Source of the DNA: Pedobacter glucosidilyticus
GTDB lineage: Bacteria; Bacteroidota; Bacteroidia; Sphingobacteriales; Sphingobacteriaceae
Assembly: GCF_002483235.1 (NCBI RefSeq)
Contig: NZ_DLHN01000022.1
Location: 1-64,000 of the forward strand
DNA: 64,000 bases
Reading direction: 5' to 3'
Part shown: piece by piece, positions 8,462 through 14,777 of the stretch
How positions within the stretch are numbered: position 1 is the first letter of the stretch
Layout of the letters: each line of letters begins with the position of its first letter
Program-made: the position numbers and the translations under genes
Notes under the pieces: generated by a model
What the model was told of the DNA's origin: nothing
Database searches by the model: none
What the model saw: only the letters and a program-made list of their open reading frames with translations

Positions 8462-9677
8462 GCAGCTAACAGATATAGAACTTATACAAAAATACCATCG
8501 TAATGAGTTGGATAGCCGCTCTATGCAACAATTAGAGCAAAGAGCACTGGACGACCCTTTTCTGGCGGATGCTTTGGATGCTTTTCAAGACCATCAACTT
8601 CAAGCAACAGAAATAACTGATTTAAATCAACGTTTAGCGCAAAGCATTCATAAAAATCAGCGTAAGCAAAAATTAGTTGGAGGCTATGCAAGCTGGGCTA
8701 TTGCGGCTTCTGTGGTGGTACTTATTGGCTTAATAAGCATTTACCTGAACCAACCCGCAGAAAATACTTCTATCCGGATGAAAGATGTGCCCGAGATAAC
8801 CAAAGTACCACAGGGCGAGAAAGAAGAAGAAAATATCCTTAACAGCGATGCTCAAACGCTAAAAGAGGATGAGAATTTTAAAATCATAGAAGAAAGTCCT
8901 ACGGTGGTTACCACCATAAAAAAACCAAGAAGTAAATTTTCTGAGCAGGGTTTAGCAGATCCTATTCCGCTAGAAGCAACACAAAAGAAAGATACTTTAG
9001 ATTTAGATGAAGTAATAGTTATAGGCTATGGCACACAAAAGAAGGCTGAAATTTCTGGTGCAGTAGCTACTTTATCTGGAAGGGTTGCCGGCGTAGCTGT
9101 ACAAGAATCAGAAAACATTGCTTTAAGTAAAACAGCCTCTTTAGCTAAAATTTCGGGTAAGGTAGTTGATAAAAATGGCTTGCCTTTACCAGGCGTACAA
9201 ATTACCAACCAGCAAACCAAAGAAGTAGCATTAAGCAATGCTGAGGGCGAGTTTTCTATTGCTGCCACACAAGGGCAAACGCTTAACAGTTCTTATTTAG
9301 GTTTTTTAAATGAGGAGGTAAAAATTGCCAACCAAAACAAGTTAAATGTTACGCTAAAAGAGGATGAAAAATCATTATCAGAAGTAGTTGTAGTGGGGTA
9401 CGGAACTAAAATTAATAAAATTGCTGGTCCGGTTAAAGGCTGGGTTGATTTTAGAAAATATATCAAAGCCAATAATAAATTAGCAGGTTCCAGAGGTGCT
9501 GTTGCAGTACAGTTTACCATTATGCCTAATGGCGAACTTAAAGATTTTAACATCCTTAAAAGTTTAAATAAGCAAGCTGATGCCAAGGCTGTTGAATTGA
9601 TTAAAAATTATTCATCGTGGCAAGGCTCATCCAACGGAAAGCCAGAAACTTTTAAAGTAAGCATCAGGTTTAACTGA
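8454..9677 (+). CDS. anti-sigma-like membrane protein with CarboxypepD_reg, duplicated SusC-plug motif and TonB C-terminal domain
   Basis: Starts at GTG 8454, overlapping the sigma gene by 8 bp. Residues 1-75 are a cytoplasmic helical segment resembling anti-sigma domains (NELDSRSMQQLEQRALDDPFLADALDAF), one membrane segment follows (about 79-100), then a periplasmic part. This contains LDEVIVIGYGTQKKAEISGAV (about 183-203), a CarboxypepD_reg domain (about 231-302), a second SEVVVVGYGT (about 307) and a TonB-type C-terminus (about 333-407). The mix suggests an anti-sigma factor that reads or drives TonB-linked outer-membrane events. Known parts, unusual combination; role inferred. Confidence 0.75.
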   Translation: MNKQLTDIELIQKYHRNELDSRSMQQLEQRALDDPFLADALDAFQDHQLQATEITDLNQRLAQSIHKNQRKQKLVGGYASWAIAASVVVLIGLISIYLNQPAENTSIRMKDVPEITKVPQGEKEEENILNSDAQTLKEDENFKIIEESPTVVTTIKKPRSKFSEQGLADPIPLEATQKKDTLDLDEVIVIGYGTQKKAEISGAVATLSGRVAGVAVQESENIALSKTASLAKISGKVVDKNGLPLPGVQITNQQTKEVALSNAEGEFSIAATQGQTLNSSYLGFLNEEVKIANQNKLNVTLKEDEKSLSEVVVVGYGTKINKIAGPVKGWVDFRKYIKANNKLAGSRGAVAVQFTIMPNGELKDFNILKSLNKQADAKAVELIKNYSSWQGSSNGKPETFKVSIRFN

Positions 9678-10307
9678 TTAAGACTGTAAGATTTTAAGAT
9701 AGCTTTCTCTGTCAATCATTCTGGCTCCCATACTTTCTAGGTGTGCAGTATGAACCTGACAATCAATAAGTTTAAGTTCTAGATTTTGGCAAAGCCATAT
9801 CAAGGCCATTTTAGAAGCATTACTTACACGAGCAAACATAGACTCGCCGCAGAAAACACCGTTGATGAGGACTCCATATAAGCCGCCTACTAGTTTCTCA
9901 TCTTTCCAAACCTCGACGGCATGTGCATAACCTTTTTCATGAAGTTTGATATAAGCTGCTTGCATGTCTGTGGTAATCCAAGTGCCGTCTTGTCCATCAC
10001 GGTTTATGGTTGCACAGGTGGTAATAACATCAGCGAAAGCTTTATTTAGAGATATTTGAAACTCTTGGCGTTTTAAAACTTGTTTCATGCTTTTGCTGAT
10101 TTTAATTTCATCAGGAAATAATACAAAACGTTCATGAGGGGTATACCAAAGAATAGGCGTATCATCATTAAACCATGGGAATATACCGTGGCTATAAGCC
10201 AGCAATAAACGCTCAACAGATAAATCTCCGCCTACGGCAAGTAAACCATCTTCCTCAGCATGAGCCGGATTAGGAAATACTAAATCTTCACTGAGCTCAA
10301 ATATCAT
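9678..10307 (-). CDS. aat: leucyl/phenylalanyl-tRNA--protein transferase
   Basis: A 209-aa cytoplasmic enzyme of the N-end rule pathway that transfers Leu or Phe from tRNA to proteins with N-terminal Arg or Lys. Family motifs are clear: FPNPAHAEEDGLLAVGGDLS, YSHGIFPWFNDDTPILWYTPHERFVLFP, GVFCGESMF and DCQVHTAHLESMGA. Length is normal. Its stop abuts that of the convergent anti-sigma gene with no gap. Confidence 0.96.
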   Translation of the reverse strand: MIFELSEDLVFPNPAHAEEDGLLAVGGDLSVERLLLAYSHGIFPWFNDDTPILWYTPHERFVLFPDEIKISKSMKQVLKRQEFQISLNKAFADVITTCATINRDGQDGTWITTDMQAAYIKLHEKGYAHAVEVWKDEKLVGGLYGVLINGVFCGESMFARVSNASKMALIWLCQNLELKLIDCQVHTAHLESMGARMIDRESYLKILQS

Positions 10308-10425
10308 CTTTGTTACAAAAATATTTTTATGGGTGTTAAACTTAAGCCTTGTTTAGGCTGTCCAAAAATTGGTTTTAATTATCATAAGCATCTTTTCATT
10401 AGATAATTTTTTGATTTATTTGGTT

Positions 10426-10453
10426 AATCTGTTCCTGTGGTTGGGGACAGATT
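10426..10453. terminator. hairpin with U-run
   Basis: AATCTGTTCC (10426-10435) pairs with GGGACAGATT (10444-10453), one G-U, followed by TTTTTT on the plus strand. It sits 4 bp beyond the stop of the minus-strand membrane gene. The U-run favours the plus strand although no plus-strand gene lies just upstream. Confidence 0.5.
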
Positions 10454-10456
10454 TTT

Positions 10457-10864
10457 TTATTTATGATAATTTCTGTGTATCTGTACAGCATAATAAAGCC
10501 TCAACAACTCGCCAAAAACAATCAAAGGCATCAACATATTGGTAATGATTGGCCAGTTGACGATATAGGTGAGTAAAGAGATAAACCCGAAAGAGAAAAT
10601 AAAAAAGATAAGCCTTAGCGGGAGCTGTGCGTAATACAACCAAAGTCCTGCTTTTTTAGGAATAGCCAATAAAATTGCCGAAAAAATTAAGGAAAACCAA
10701 CCCAATAAAAATAGCGTTCTCGAAAAAAATTCTAAACTGGTTAAAACCTCATTAGATAATAATGATTGGTATTGGGTATAAGCCTGCTCTGCTAATAAAA
10801 CTAAACAAATAACATCTAGCAAGGCAAAAAAACGTTGTGTCCAAAGCATAACACGAATATACAC
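10457..10864 (-). CDS. small polytopic membrane protein, function unknown
   Basis: The 135-aa product has about four hydrophobic segments (about 13-28, 48-68, 74-100 and 105-125) and ends in IHRNYHK. A start at the internal Met6 is also possible. No family is recognised. It stands alone between aat and the repeat-rich stretch that begins upstream of it. Confidence 0.65.
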   Translation of the reverse strand: MYIRVMLWTQRFFALLDVICLVLLAEQAYTQYQSLLSNEVLTSLEFFSRTLFLLGWFSLIFSAILLAIPKKAGLWLYYAQLPLRLIFFIFSFGFISLLTYIVNWPIITNMLMPLIVFGELLRLYYAVQIHRNYHK

Positions 10865-11146
10865 TTAAAGGTGGGGGATAAGAAAGAGGGGGGATGAAAT
10901 TGCCTGAATTCAACTCCATAATTGGTTATATTTTGGAAAATAACATCCTTTCTTTTTCTATTATTTTGATTGCTATTTCAAACAAAAGCAAATAGAATGA
11001 TTGAAATAACAATCATTTTAGTAAAATACTTGGAAAATACTGTGGGGGTTTTAAAACCTTGAGATGGCATCAATTATTCTAAAGCTTGCTATTTGGGTGT
11101 TGCCTAAGGCCGGGCTTTCCGCTGTATCTTTTTTTCCCTTTCATTA
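10865..11146. other. gene-less stretch before REP cluster
   Basis: No gene is seen. Around 11095-11142 the text GTTGCCTAAGGCCGGGCTTTCCG followed by a T-run looks like decayed dispersed-repeat sequence rather than coding DNA. Near 10980-11020, ATTCTATTTGC-like and ATGATTGAAATAAC tracts are AT-rich and unstructured. Confidence 0.35.
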
Positions 11147-11189
11147 TTGTAATACATCTATTTCTATTAAACTCATGAGGCACAAGTCC
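11147..11189 (-). pseudogene. RAYT transposase 3' tail fragment plus half REP
   Basis: On the minus strand 11147-11172 encodes only the last eight residues LIEIDVLQ and a stop, identical to the C-terminus of the RAYT fragments nearby. It is followed at 11178-11189 by GAGGCACAAGTC, the outer half of the REP-like palindrome. This is a remnant. Confidence 0.6.
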
Positions 11190-11191
11190 CT

Positions 11192-11243
11192 CACTAGCGC
11201 AAGTCTTAGCGGGCTAGACAAAGTAAAAGCCTGACTTGTGCTT
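11192..11243. repeat. REP-like palindrome, copy 1
   Basis: CACTAGCGCAAGTCTTAGCG, a variable middle, and GCCTGACTTGTGC form an imperfect inverted repeat: GCGCAAGTC pairs with GACTTGTGC. The unit is about 52 bp and sits right at the 3' end of a RAYT remnant. Confidence 0.75.
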
Positions 11244-11246
11244 TCT

Positions 11247-11318
11247 CTATTGTAATACATCTATTTCTATTAAACCTTTACCTTCTTGATAATCCTTTGC
11301 ACTACTATAAACATAATC
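11247..11318 (-). pseudogene. RAYT transposase C-terminal fragment (24 residues)
   Basis: The minus strand reads DYVYSSAKDYQEGKG followed by LIEIDVLQ and a TAG stop, the C-terminus of a REP-associated tyrosine transposase (IS200-like Y1 family). The rest of the gene is missing; another REP copy cuts it off at 11321. Confidence 0.7.
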
Positions 11319-11320
11319 CC

Positions 11321-11375
11321 CTCTCTAGCGCAAGTCTTAGTGCCAAAGCCTATGTATCTGCCTGACTTGTGCTTT
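11321..11375. repeat. REP-like palindrome, copy 2
   Basis: CTAGCGCAAGTCTTAG, a diverged middle, and CCTGACTTGTGCTTT. Same ends as copy 1, different core. Confidence 0.7.
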
Positions 11376-11416
11376 ATTCTAATTCTTAATCATTATCATA
11401 GCCTAAAACTATGCTC

Positions 11417-11475
11417 AGTCACAAGTCTCCTTATGCTCTTTGCCAACCCTCGGAAGACTTGCGCCAGTGAAGGCG
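11417..11475. repeat. REP-like palindrome, copy 3 (inverted)
   Basis: Reads GTCACAAGTC ... AAGACTTGCGCCAGTGAAGG, the reverse orientation of copies 1 and 2. It stops 4 bp before the end of the adjacent secreted-protein gene. Confidence 0.7.
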
Positions 11476-11478
11476 GGT

Positions 11479-11988
11479 TTATTCATTATCAAACTGTGTC
11501 AAAGAAACATCATTTGAATTGTTCCATTTAAGAACACTTATTATCATATTACATTTCTCCGATTTTAACTTAAAAAATAATTGACTATAATCACTATTTA
11601 TATTATAGCCTAAAAAATCAAATTCGTATTGGTTCTTGAATTGAAAATATATTTTTTTATTTGCTAATTTTATATAAAGTATATCAGATTTATTATTCTT
11701 TTTTGAAATAAATACTACTTCATTTTTTAGTAAATATTTTTCCTCAACTAATGAGTGATTTAAATCATTAGCAAATACTTTCAGGTTTTTACTAAAGTTG
11801 ATTTTCTGATCTTTCCGAATATCCTTTATTGCGAATAAATAGTCTACAGAAAATTTATAATTACTATAGGTTATTAAATCTTTTAAATCACAATTATTCA
11901 AAACCTTCATAGAACCAATAGGAATCTGACTAAAACAATTACAATATAAGAAGCATAAAAGCACAAATATCAAATTATATCTTATCAT
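11479..11988 (-). CDS. secreted protein, function unknown, embedded in REP cluster
   Basis: The 169-aa product begins with a signal peptide (MIRYNLIFVLLCFLYCNCFS) and is otherwise rich in Lys, Asn, Ile and Phe. No family is recognised. The gene is markedly more AT-rich than its neighbours and is bracketed by REP-like copies on both sides (11417 and 12040), which suggests acquired or cargo DNA. A lipoprotein reading of CNC is possible but the context after Cys is not typical. Confidence 0.55.
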   Translation of the reverse strand: MIRYNLIFVLLCFLYCNCFSQIPIGSMKVLNNCDLKDLITYSNYKFSVDYLFAIKDIRKDQKINFSKNLKVFANDLNHSLVEEKYLLKNEVVFISKKNNKSDILYIKLANKKIYFQFKNQYEFDFLGYNINSDYSQLFFKLKSEKCNMIISVLKWNNSNDVSLTQFDNE

Positions 11989-12039
11989 TTTTTATTTACA
12001 GTTTTAACTTTATTATAATCTCTCTTTTGAAGCTCAACC

Positions 12040-12094
12040 CCCCACTAGCGCAAGTCTTAGCGGGCTAGACAAAGCAAAAGCCTGACTTGTGCTT
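12040..12094. repeat. REP-like palindrome, copy 4
   Basis: CCCCACTAGCGCAAGTCTTAGCGGGCTAG ends the left side and CCTGACTTGTGC the right; the core differs from copy 1 by a few bases. It borders the 3' end of the longest RAYT fragment, the usual place for a RAYT-linked REP. Confidence 0.75.
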
Positions 12095-12097
12095 GTA

Positions 12098-12276
12098 TCA
12101 CTGTAATACATCTATTTCTATTAAACCTTTACCTTCTTGATAATCCTTTGCACTACTGTACACATAATCCGCTGCATGCTCTACTATGCCTGCCTCTACT
12201 GGATTGTTATGTAAGTAATCCAACCTTTGTTCAAACATATTACTATGAAAATCTAATTCTATTGGATGATTATCTT
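12098..12276 (-). pseudogene. RAYT (REP-associated tyrosine transposase) C-terminal fragment, about 59 residues
   Basis: On the minus strand the frame reads QDNHPIELDFHSNMFEQRLD, YLHNNPVEAGIVEHAADYVY, SSAKDYQEGKG, LIEIDVLQ and a TGA stop. The HNNPVEAG and YSSAKDY segments are hallmarks of RAYT/IS200-like Y1 transposases, which are about 180 residues. The N-terminal HUH and catalytic parts are missing, cut by the deleted RAYT element at 12280. It is non-functional. Confidence 0.85.
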
Positions 12277-12279
12277 GCC

Positions 12280-12502
12280 CCCCACTAGCGCAAGTCTTAG
12301 CAGGCAGATTGTGCCAAAGCCTGACTTGTGCTTTTTCTATTGTAATACATCTATTTCTATTAAACCTTTACCTTCTTGATAATCTCTCTCTGGGTTGTTA
12401 AACTTATATTTTGTACTCATTACTAAATTTAGTGCTTTTAATCATAAGGCACAAGTCAGGCTCTCCCGCTTTACCTACTCGCTAAGACTTGCGCCAGTGA
12501 GG
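12280..12502 (-). mobile_element. RAYT-derived non-autonomous element, copy 1 (about 223 bp)
   Basis: Terminal inverted repeats CCCCACTAGCGCAAGTCTTAGC and its reverse ending AAGACTTGCGCCAGTGAGG flank an internally deleted RAYT gene at 12337-12420. That 27-codon frame joins the N-terminus MSTKYKFNNPER directly to the C-terminal DYQEGKG...EIDVLQ and keeps start and stop (TAG). About 150 codons are missing relative to a full RAYT. REP-like palindromes lie at both ends (12283-12334 and 12446-12501). The same structure with the same junction recurs at 13156-13381. Confidence 0.8.
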
Positions 12503-12577
12503 GGATGATTGAAACCATGCTCACCAAAAAGAAGTTCAAGGATTTCTTTAACAATAATATTGCTGCCCTGTAAAAGC
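12503..12577. other. unassigned gene remnant
   Basis: Between the element and the terminator, short open stretches exist on both strands: plus MLTKKKFKDFFNNNIAAL and stop, minus IVKEILELLFGEHGFNHP. Neither is recognised. It looks like leftover coding sequence. Confidence 0.3.
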
Positions 12578-12600
12578 AAAAGCCCCGTTAAGGGGCTTTT
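12578..12600 (-). terminator. intrinsic terminator
   Basis: AAAAGCCCC (12578-12586) pairs with GGGGCTTTT (12592-12600), loop GTTAA. It ends the minus-strand pair of toxin-like remnant and 64-aa membrane protein, and could act in both directions. Confidence 0.85.
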
Positions 12601-12603
12601 GAG

Positions 12604-12798
12604 TTATTGTTTAATCTTCTTTATCCTACTCCACAAGAACCATATCAGTCCAATATGAACGAGTATTAAAGCTGCGAACCCAAGGTCCGTTTTGATAGGG
12701 ATATTATGTCCGCTGGCGTGACCAAGTAACCACGTAAAGCACCAAAACAGTAACGATAAAGAGAACAATATCAAAAGAATATATAATGCCACTTTCAT
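12604..12798 (-). CDS. two-span membrane protein, possible immunity protein
   Basis: The 64-aa product has two hydrophobic helices (about 3-24 and 41-57) and a basic end KKIKQ. Its ATG overlaps the upstream stop by one base (TAATG), so the two genes are coupled. The upstream gene resembles the C-terminal domain of an Rhs-type toxin; a small coupled downstream gene is the standard place for an immunity protein. No immunity family is recognised, so this is contextual inference. Confidence 0.5.
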   Translation of the reverse strand: MKVALYILLILFSLSLLFWCFTWLLGHASGHNIPIKTDLGFAALILVHIGLIWFLWSRIKKIKQ

Positions 12799-13449
12799 TA
12801 CTGTTCCTCCTCTCTCTTTTTAAGTGTATAAAACCCTTTATTCTTTCCAGCATTTAAATCATATCCTGCCTTATTAAACAATCCTGTTACGGTACCTAAC
12901 TGCTTCTTAGACATTCCGGAAAAATCCATACGCATCCCATTTGATAAACCTTCTGTATTACCGCTAAATAAACCTACTACTGTAACAGCAGATTGTGAAA
13001 TTAAATCAGCTTTGGAAGTGTTACCATACAAATCGTTCCAAAACATTCCTACCATTGATGTATTTAAGCCTAAATGCTCATTTGTACTTGCTCCTTCATG
13101 TGCATATGCATCTTGCAATGCATGCAAACCTTGTCCTAACTTGCCAATATCTTCTCCTCACTAGCGCAAGTCTTAGCGGGCTAGATAGAGCAAAAGCCTG
13201 ACTTGTGCTTTCATTATTGTAATACATCTATTTCTATTAAACCTTTACCTTCTTGATAATCTCTCTCTGGGTTGTTAAACTTATATTTTGTACTCATTGC
13301 TAAATTTAGTGCTTTTAATCATAAGGCACAGGTCAGGCTCTCCCGCTTTACCTACTCTCGCTAAGACTTGCGCCAGTGAGGGATACTTGTGCCCGGCTTG
13401 CCAAATCATCATACCCATTTTTCACTTTCTTAGACTTCTTAACATCCAT
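12798..13449 (-). pseudogene. toxin-like gene interrupted by a RAYT-derived element
   Basis: The 3' part (12798-13155) encodes EDIGKLGQGLHALQDAYAHE followed by GASTNEHLG and about 85 further residues; the HALQDAYAHEG motif is typical of metal-binding phospholipase-like or polymorphic (Rhs) toxin C-termini. The 5' part (13382-13449) encodes MDVKKSKKVKNGYDDLASRA and QV. The element at 13156-13381 separates them. Removing exactly the 226 bp defined by its inverted repeats joins the parts in frame (QVS-EDIGK) into 141 codons. In-frame stops lie just before the 13449 ATG, so a longer upstream gene is lost or absent. Confidence 0.6.
13156..13381 (-). mobile_element. RAYT-derived non-autonomous element, copy 2 (226 bp)
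   Basis: The ends are CCTCACTAGCGCAAGTCTTAGCG and the inverted CGCTAAGACTTGCGCCAGTGAGG. The central 84-bp frame at 13214-13297 is the same 27-codon deleted RAYT as copy 1, differing only in the stop (TAA instead of TAG). REP-like palindromes occupy both ends. No clear target-site duplication is seen. It interrupts the toxin-like gene. Confidence 0.8.
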
Positions 13450-13677
13450 TACATGAAAATAAAGAATTTATTAGCTTATACATAATATAAAGTCTCTGTT
13501 TTTATTTGGCATAAGAAGCCTTTGGCCGTTTGGTTTTGTCATGATTCTCATATTAGCCATACATCTGATTAATAACACTAAACAGCACAAGGCGAAATAA
13601 CTGTAAAGTGATGGCAGGAATTAAAAAATAGTGTAAAGCCAGAACAGTATTAACCAAATTAACTGTAAAGCTTTTTC

Positions 13678-13713
13678 AGGACAAGACACAGGACAAGACA
13701 AGGACAAGACAGG
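13678..13713. repeat. AGGACAAGAC tandem tract
   Basis: AGGACAAGAC is repeated three times with small spacers (CA, A). It lies directly before the hairpin at 13732. Confidence 0.75.
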
Positions 13714-13731
13714 GGTCTCCTCCCAGACAGG

Positions 13732-13780
13732 TTCGAGACTTCTTCGGGAAAACACCCCTATTTCCCGAACAAGTCTCGAA
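13732..13780. repeat. 20-bp inverted repeat (strong hairpin)
   Basis: Left arm TTCGAGACTTCTTCGGGAAA (13732-13751) and right arm TTTCCCGAACAAGTCTCGAA (13761-13780) pair at 19 of 20 positions around a 9-nt loop. There is no U-run after it, so it is not a standard terminator. Confidence 0.8.
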
Positions 13781-13810
13781 GAGGTCTCGAACAAGTGTGC
13801 AAAAAGACTG

Positions 13811-13857
13811 GCAAAAGCCGGCAAATGGCGGCAACTGACGGCAAAAGCCGGCAAAAT
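13811..13857. repeat. GCCGGCAAA-type short repeat tract
   Basis: GGCAAAAGCCGGCAAA occurs twice, separated by TGGCGGCAACTGAC, which itself is made of GGCRRM units. Confidence 0.7.
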
Positions 13858-14126
13858 AGCCTCTTGCTATTGACATACATTTTGCAAAACACCACCTTTA
13901 GCGCAAACAAAAGACAGGTAGCACTACAAAAAAAAATTTGACACCATGGTTAAACCCTTAAAAATAAAGGATATATGATAAGAGCATATTTACAGCTCGT
14001 ATTTGATAAATTTATCAGGAAATACAAAGCCTCCGTTTTTTTATTTGGCAAAGGAAGCTTTTGCGTGGGCTACAAGCCTTCTCATGGTTAGCTGATGCTA
14101 CACATCAAGACTTATAAACTGAAAGA

Positions 14127-14702
14127 TTAGACAATTTCAATTTGATACTGATGGAGCAAGCCGCTAAGATGGTGCATAGAAAATTTAGCCTTTTTTAGCA
14201 AATTAGCCTCCGGGTGGATGCTAAAGTTGTAAGCTGTACTAAAATCTGCTTTCTGCAAATTGGTATTACTAAATGTGGCTTTTAATAAATTACAATCGGT
14301 AAAATCTGCATTACTTAAATCGGTATCAGTAAAATCTACCTCTTGCAGGCTACAATTGATAAATTTTGTGCCTTTAATTTTTAAACTATAAAAGGACGAA
14401 TGGTTGAGGTTACAAGCTGTAAAAGAGAAGGCTAAACCAAAAGTATGACAATCTTCAAACTTTAAACCCAAGAGTTTGCAGGCATCAAAATGGATATTTC
14501 TGAAAGCTGTTTTAGAAAGCTTTGCCATGCTAAGATTACAGTCTTTAAAAGTGCAATCTAAAAAACTATAATTAAACAGATGAAGGCTTTCAAAATTACA
14601 ATTGAGAAATTTACAATTCTCATAAGATGCTTTTTCCAGCATGGATGTTGTAAAGTCAATCTGTTCAAAGGTTTTTTCTTCAATAAAAAATGTTGCCATC
14701 AC
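14127..14702 (-). CDS. pentapeptide-repeat protein
   Basis: The 191-aa product consists largely of A(D/N)LXX-like pentapeptides: ENCKFLNCNFESLHLFNYSF, LDCTFKDCNL, FTDTDLSNADFTDCNLLKAT and FSNTNLQKADF. This predicts a right-handed quadrilateral beta-helix. Qnr and McbG gyrase-protecting proteins share the fold, with similar length, but the function here is not proven. The C-terminus (HHLSGLLHQYQIEIV) leaves the repeat. Start may be either of two adjacent ATGs. A terminator separates it from the M16 gene upstream. Confidence 0.88.
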   Translation of the reverse strand: MMATFFIEEKTFEQIDFTTSMLEKASYENCKFLNCNFESLHLFNYSFLDCTFKDCNLSMAKLSKTAFRNIHFDACKLLGLKFEDCHTFGLAFSFTACNLNHSSFYSLKIKGTKFINCSLQEVDFTDTDLSNADFTDCNLLKATFSNTNLQKADFSTAYNFSIHPEANLLKKAKFSMHHLSGLLHQYQIEIV

Positions 14703-14722
14703 TTTATGTATTATTCTTAAAA

Positions 14723-14758
14723 AAAGATGGACGATGTGCTATGCCATCGTCCATCTTT
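14723..14758 (-). terminator. intrinsic terminator after M16 peptidase
   Basis: AAAGATGGACGATG (14723-14736) pairs perfectly with CATCGTCCATCTTT (14745-14758) around an 8-nt loop, with U-runs. Confidence 0.9.
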
Positions 14759-14777
14759 AATCATGAGGTTAACATAA

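Larger units (their letters stand above)
13450..14126. other. gene-less stretch with local repeats
   Basis: No gene is supported. It contains a diverged direct repeat (about 13490-13552 and 14025-14086, sharing C(T/C)CTG/CCGTTTTT, TTATTTGGCA and AGAAGC/GGAAGC), the AGGACAAGAC tract, a strong hairpin and a GCCGGCAAA tract, each listed separately. Two open frames on the minus strand across 13621-13876 are translations of these repeats. Confidence 0.5.

Noticed and set aside
12098..13381. A functional transposase gene in the REP cluster
   Set aside because: All RAYT pieces are C-terminal fragments or internally deleted; none retains the catalytic HUH and tyrosine region.
13621..13876. Two overlapping open frames of 66-77 codons
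   Set aside because: They are translations of the AGGACAAGAC, hairpin and GCCGGCAAA repeats, with no start context or domain.
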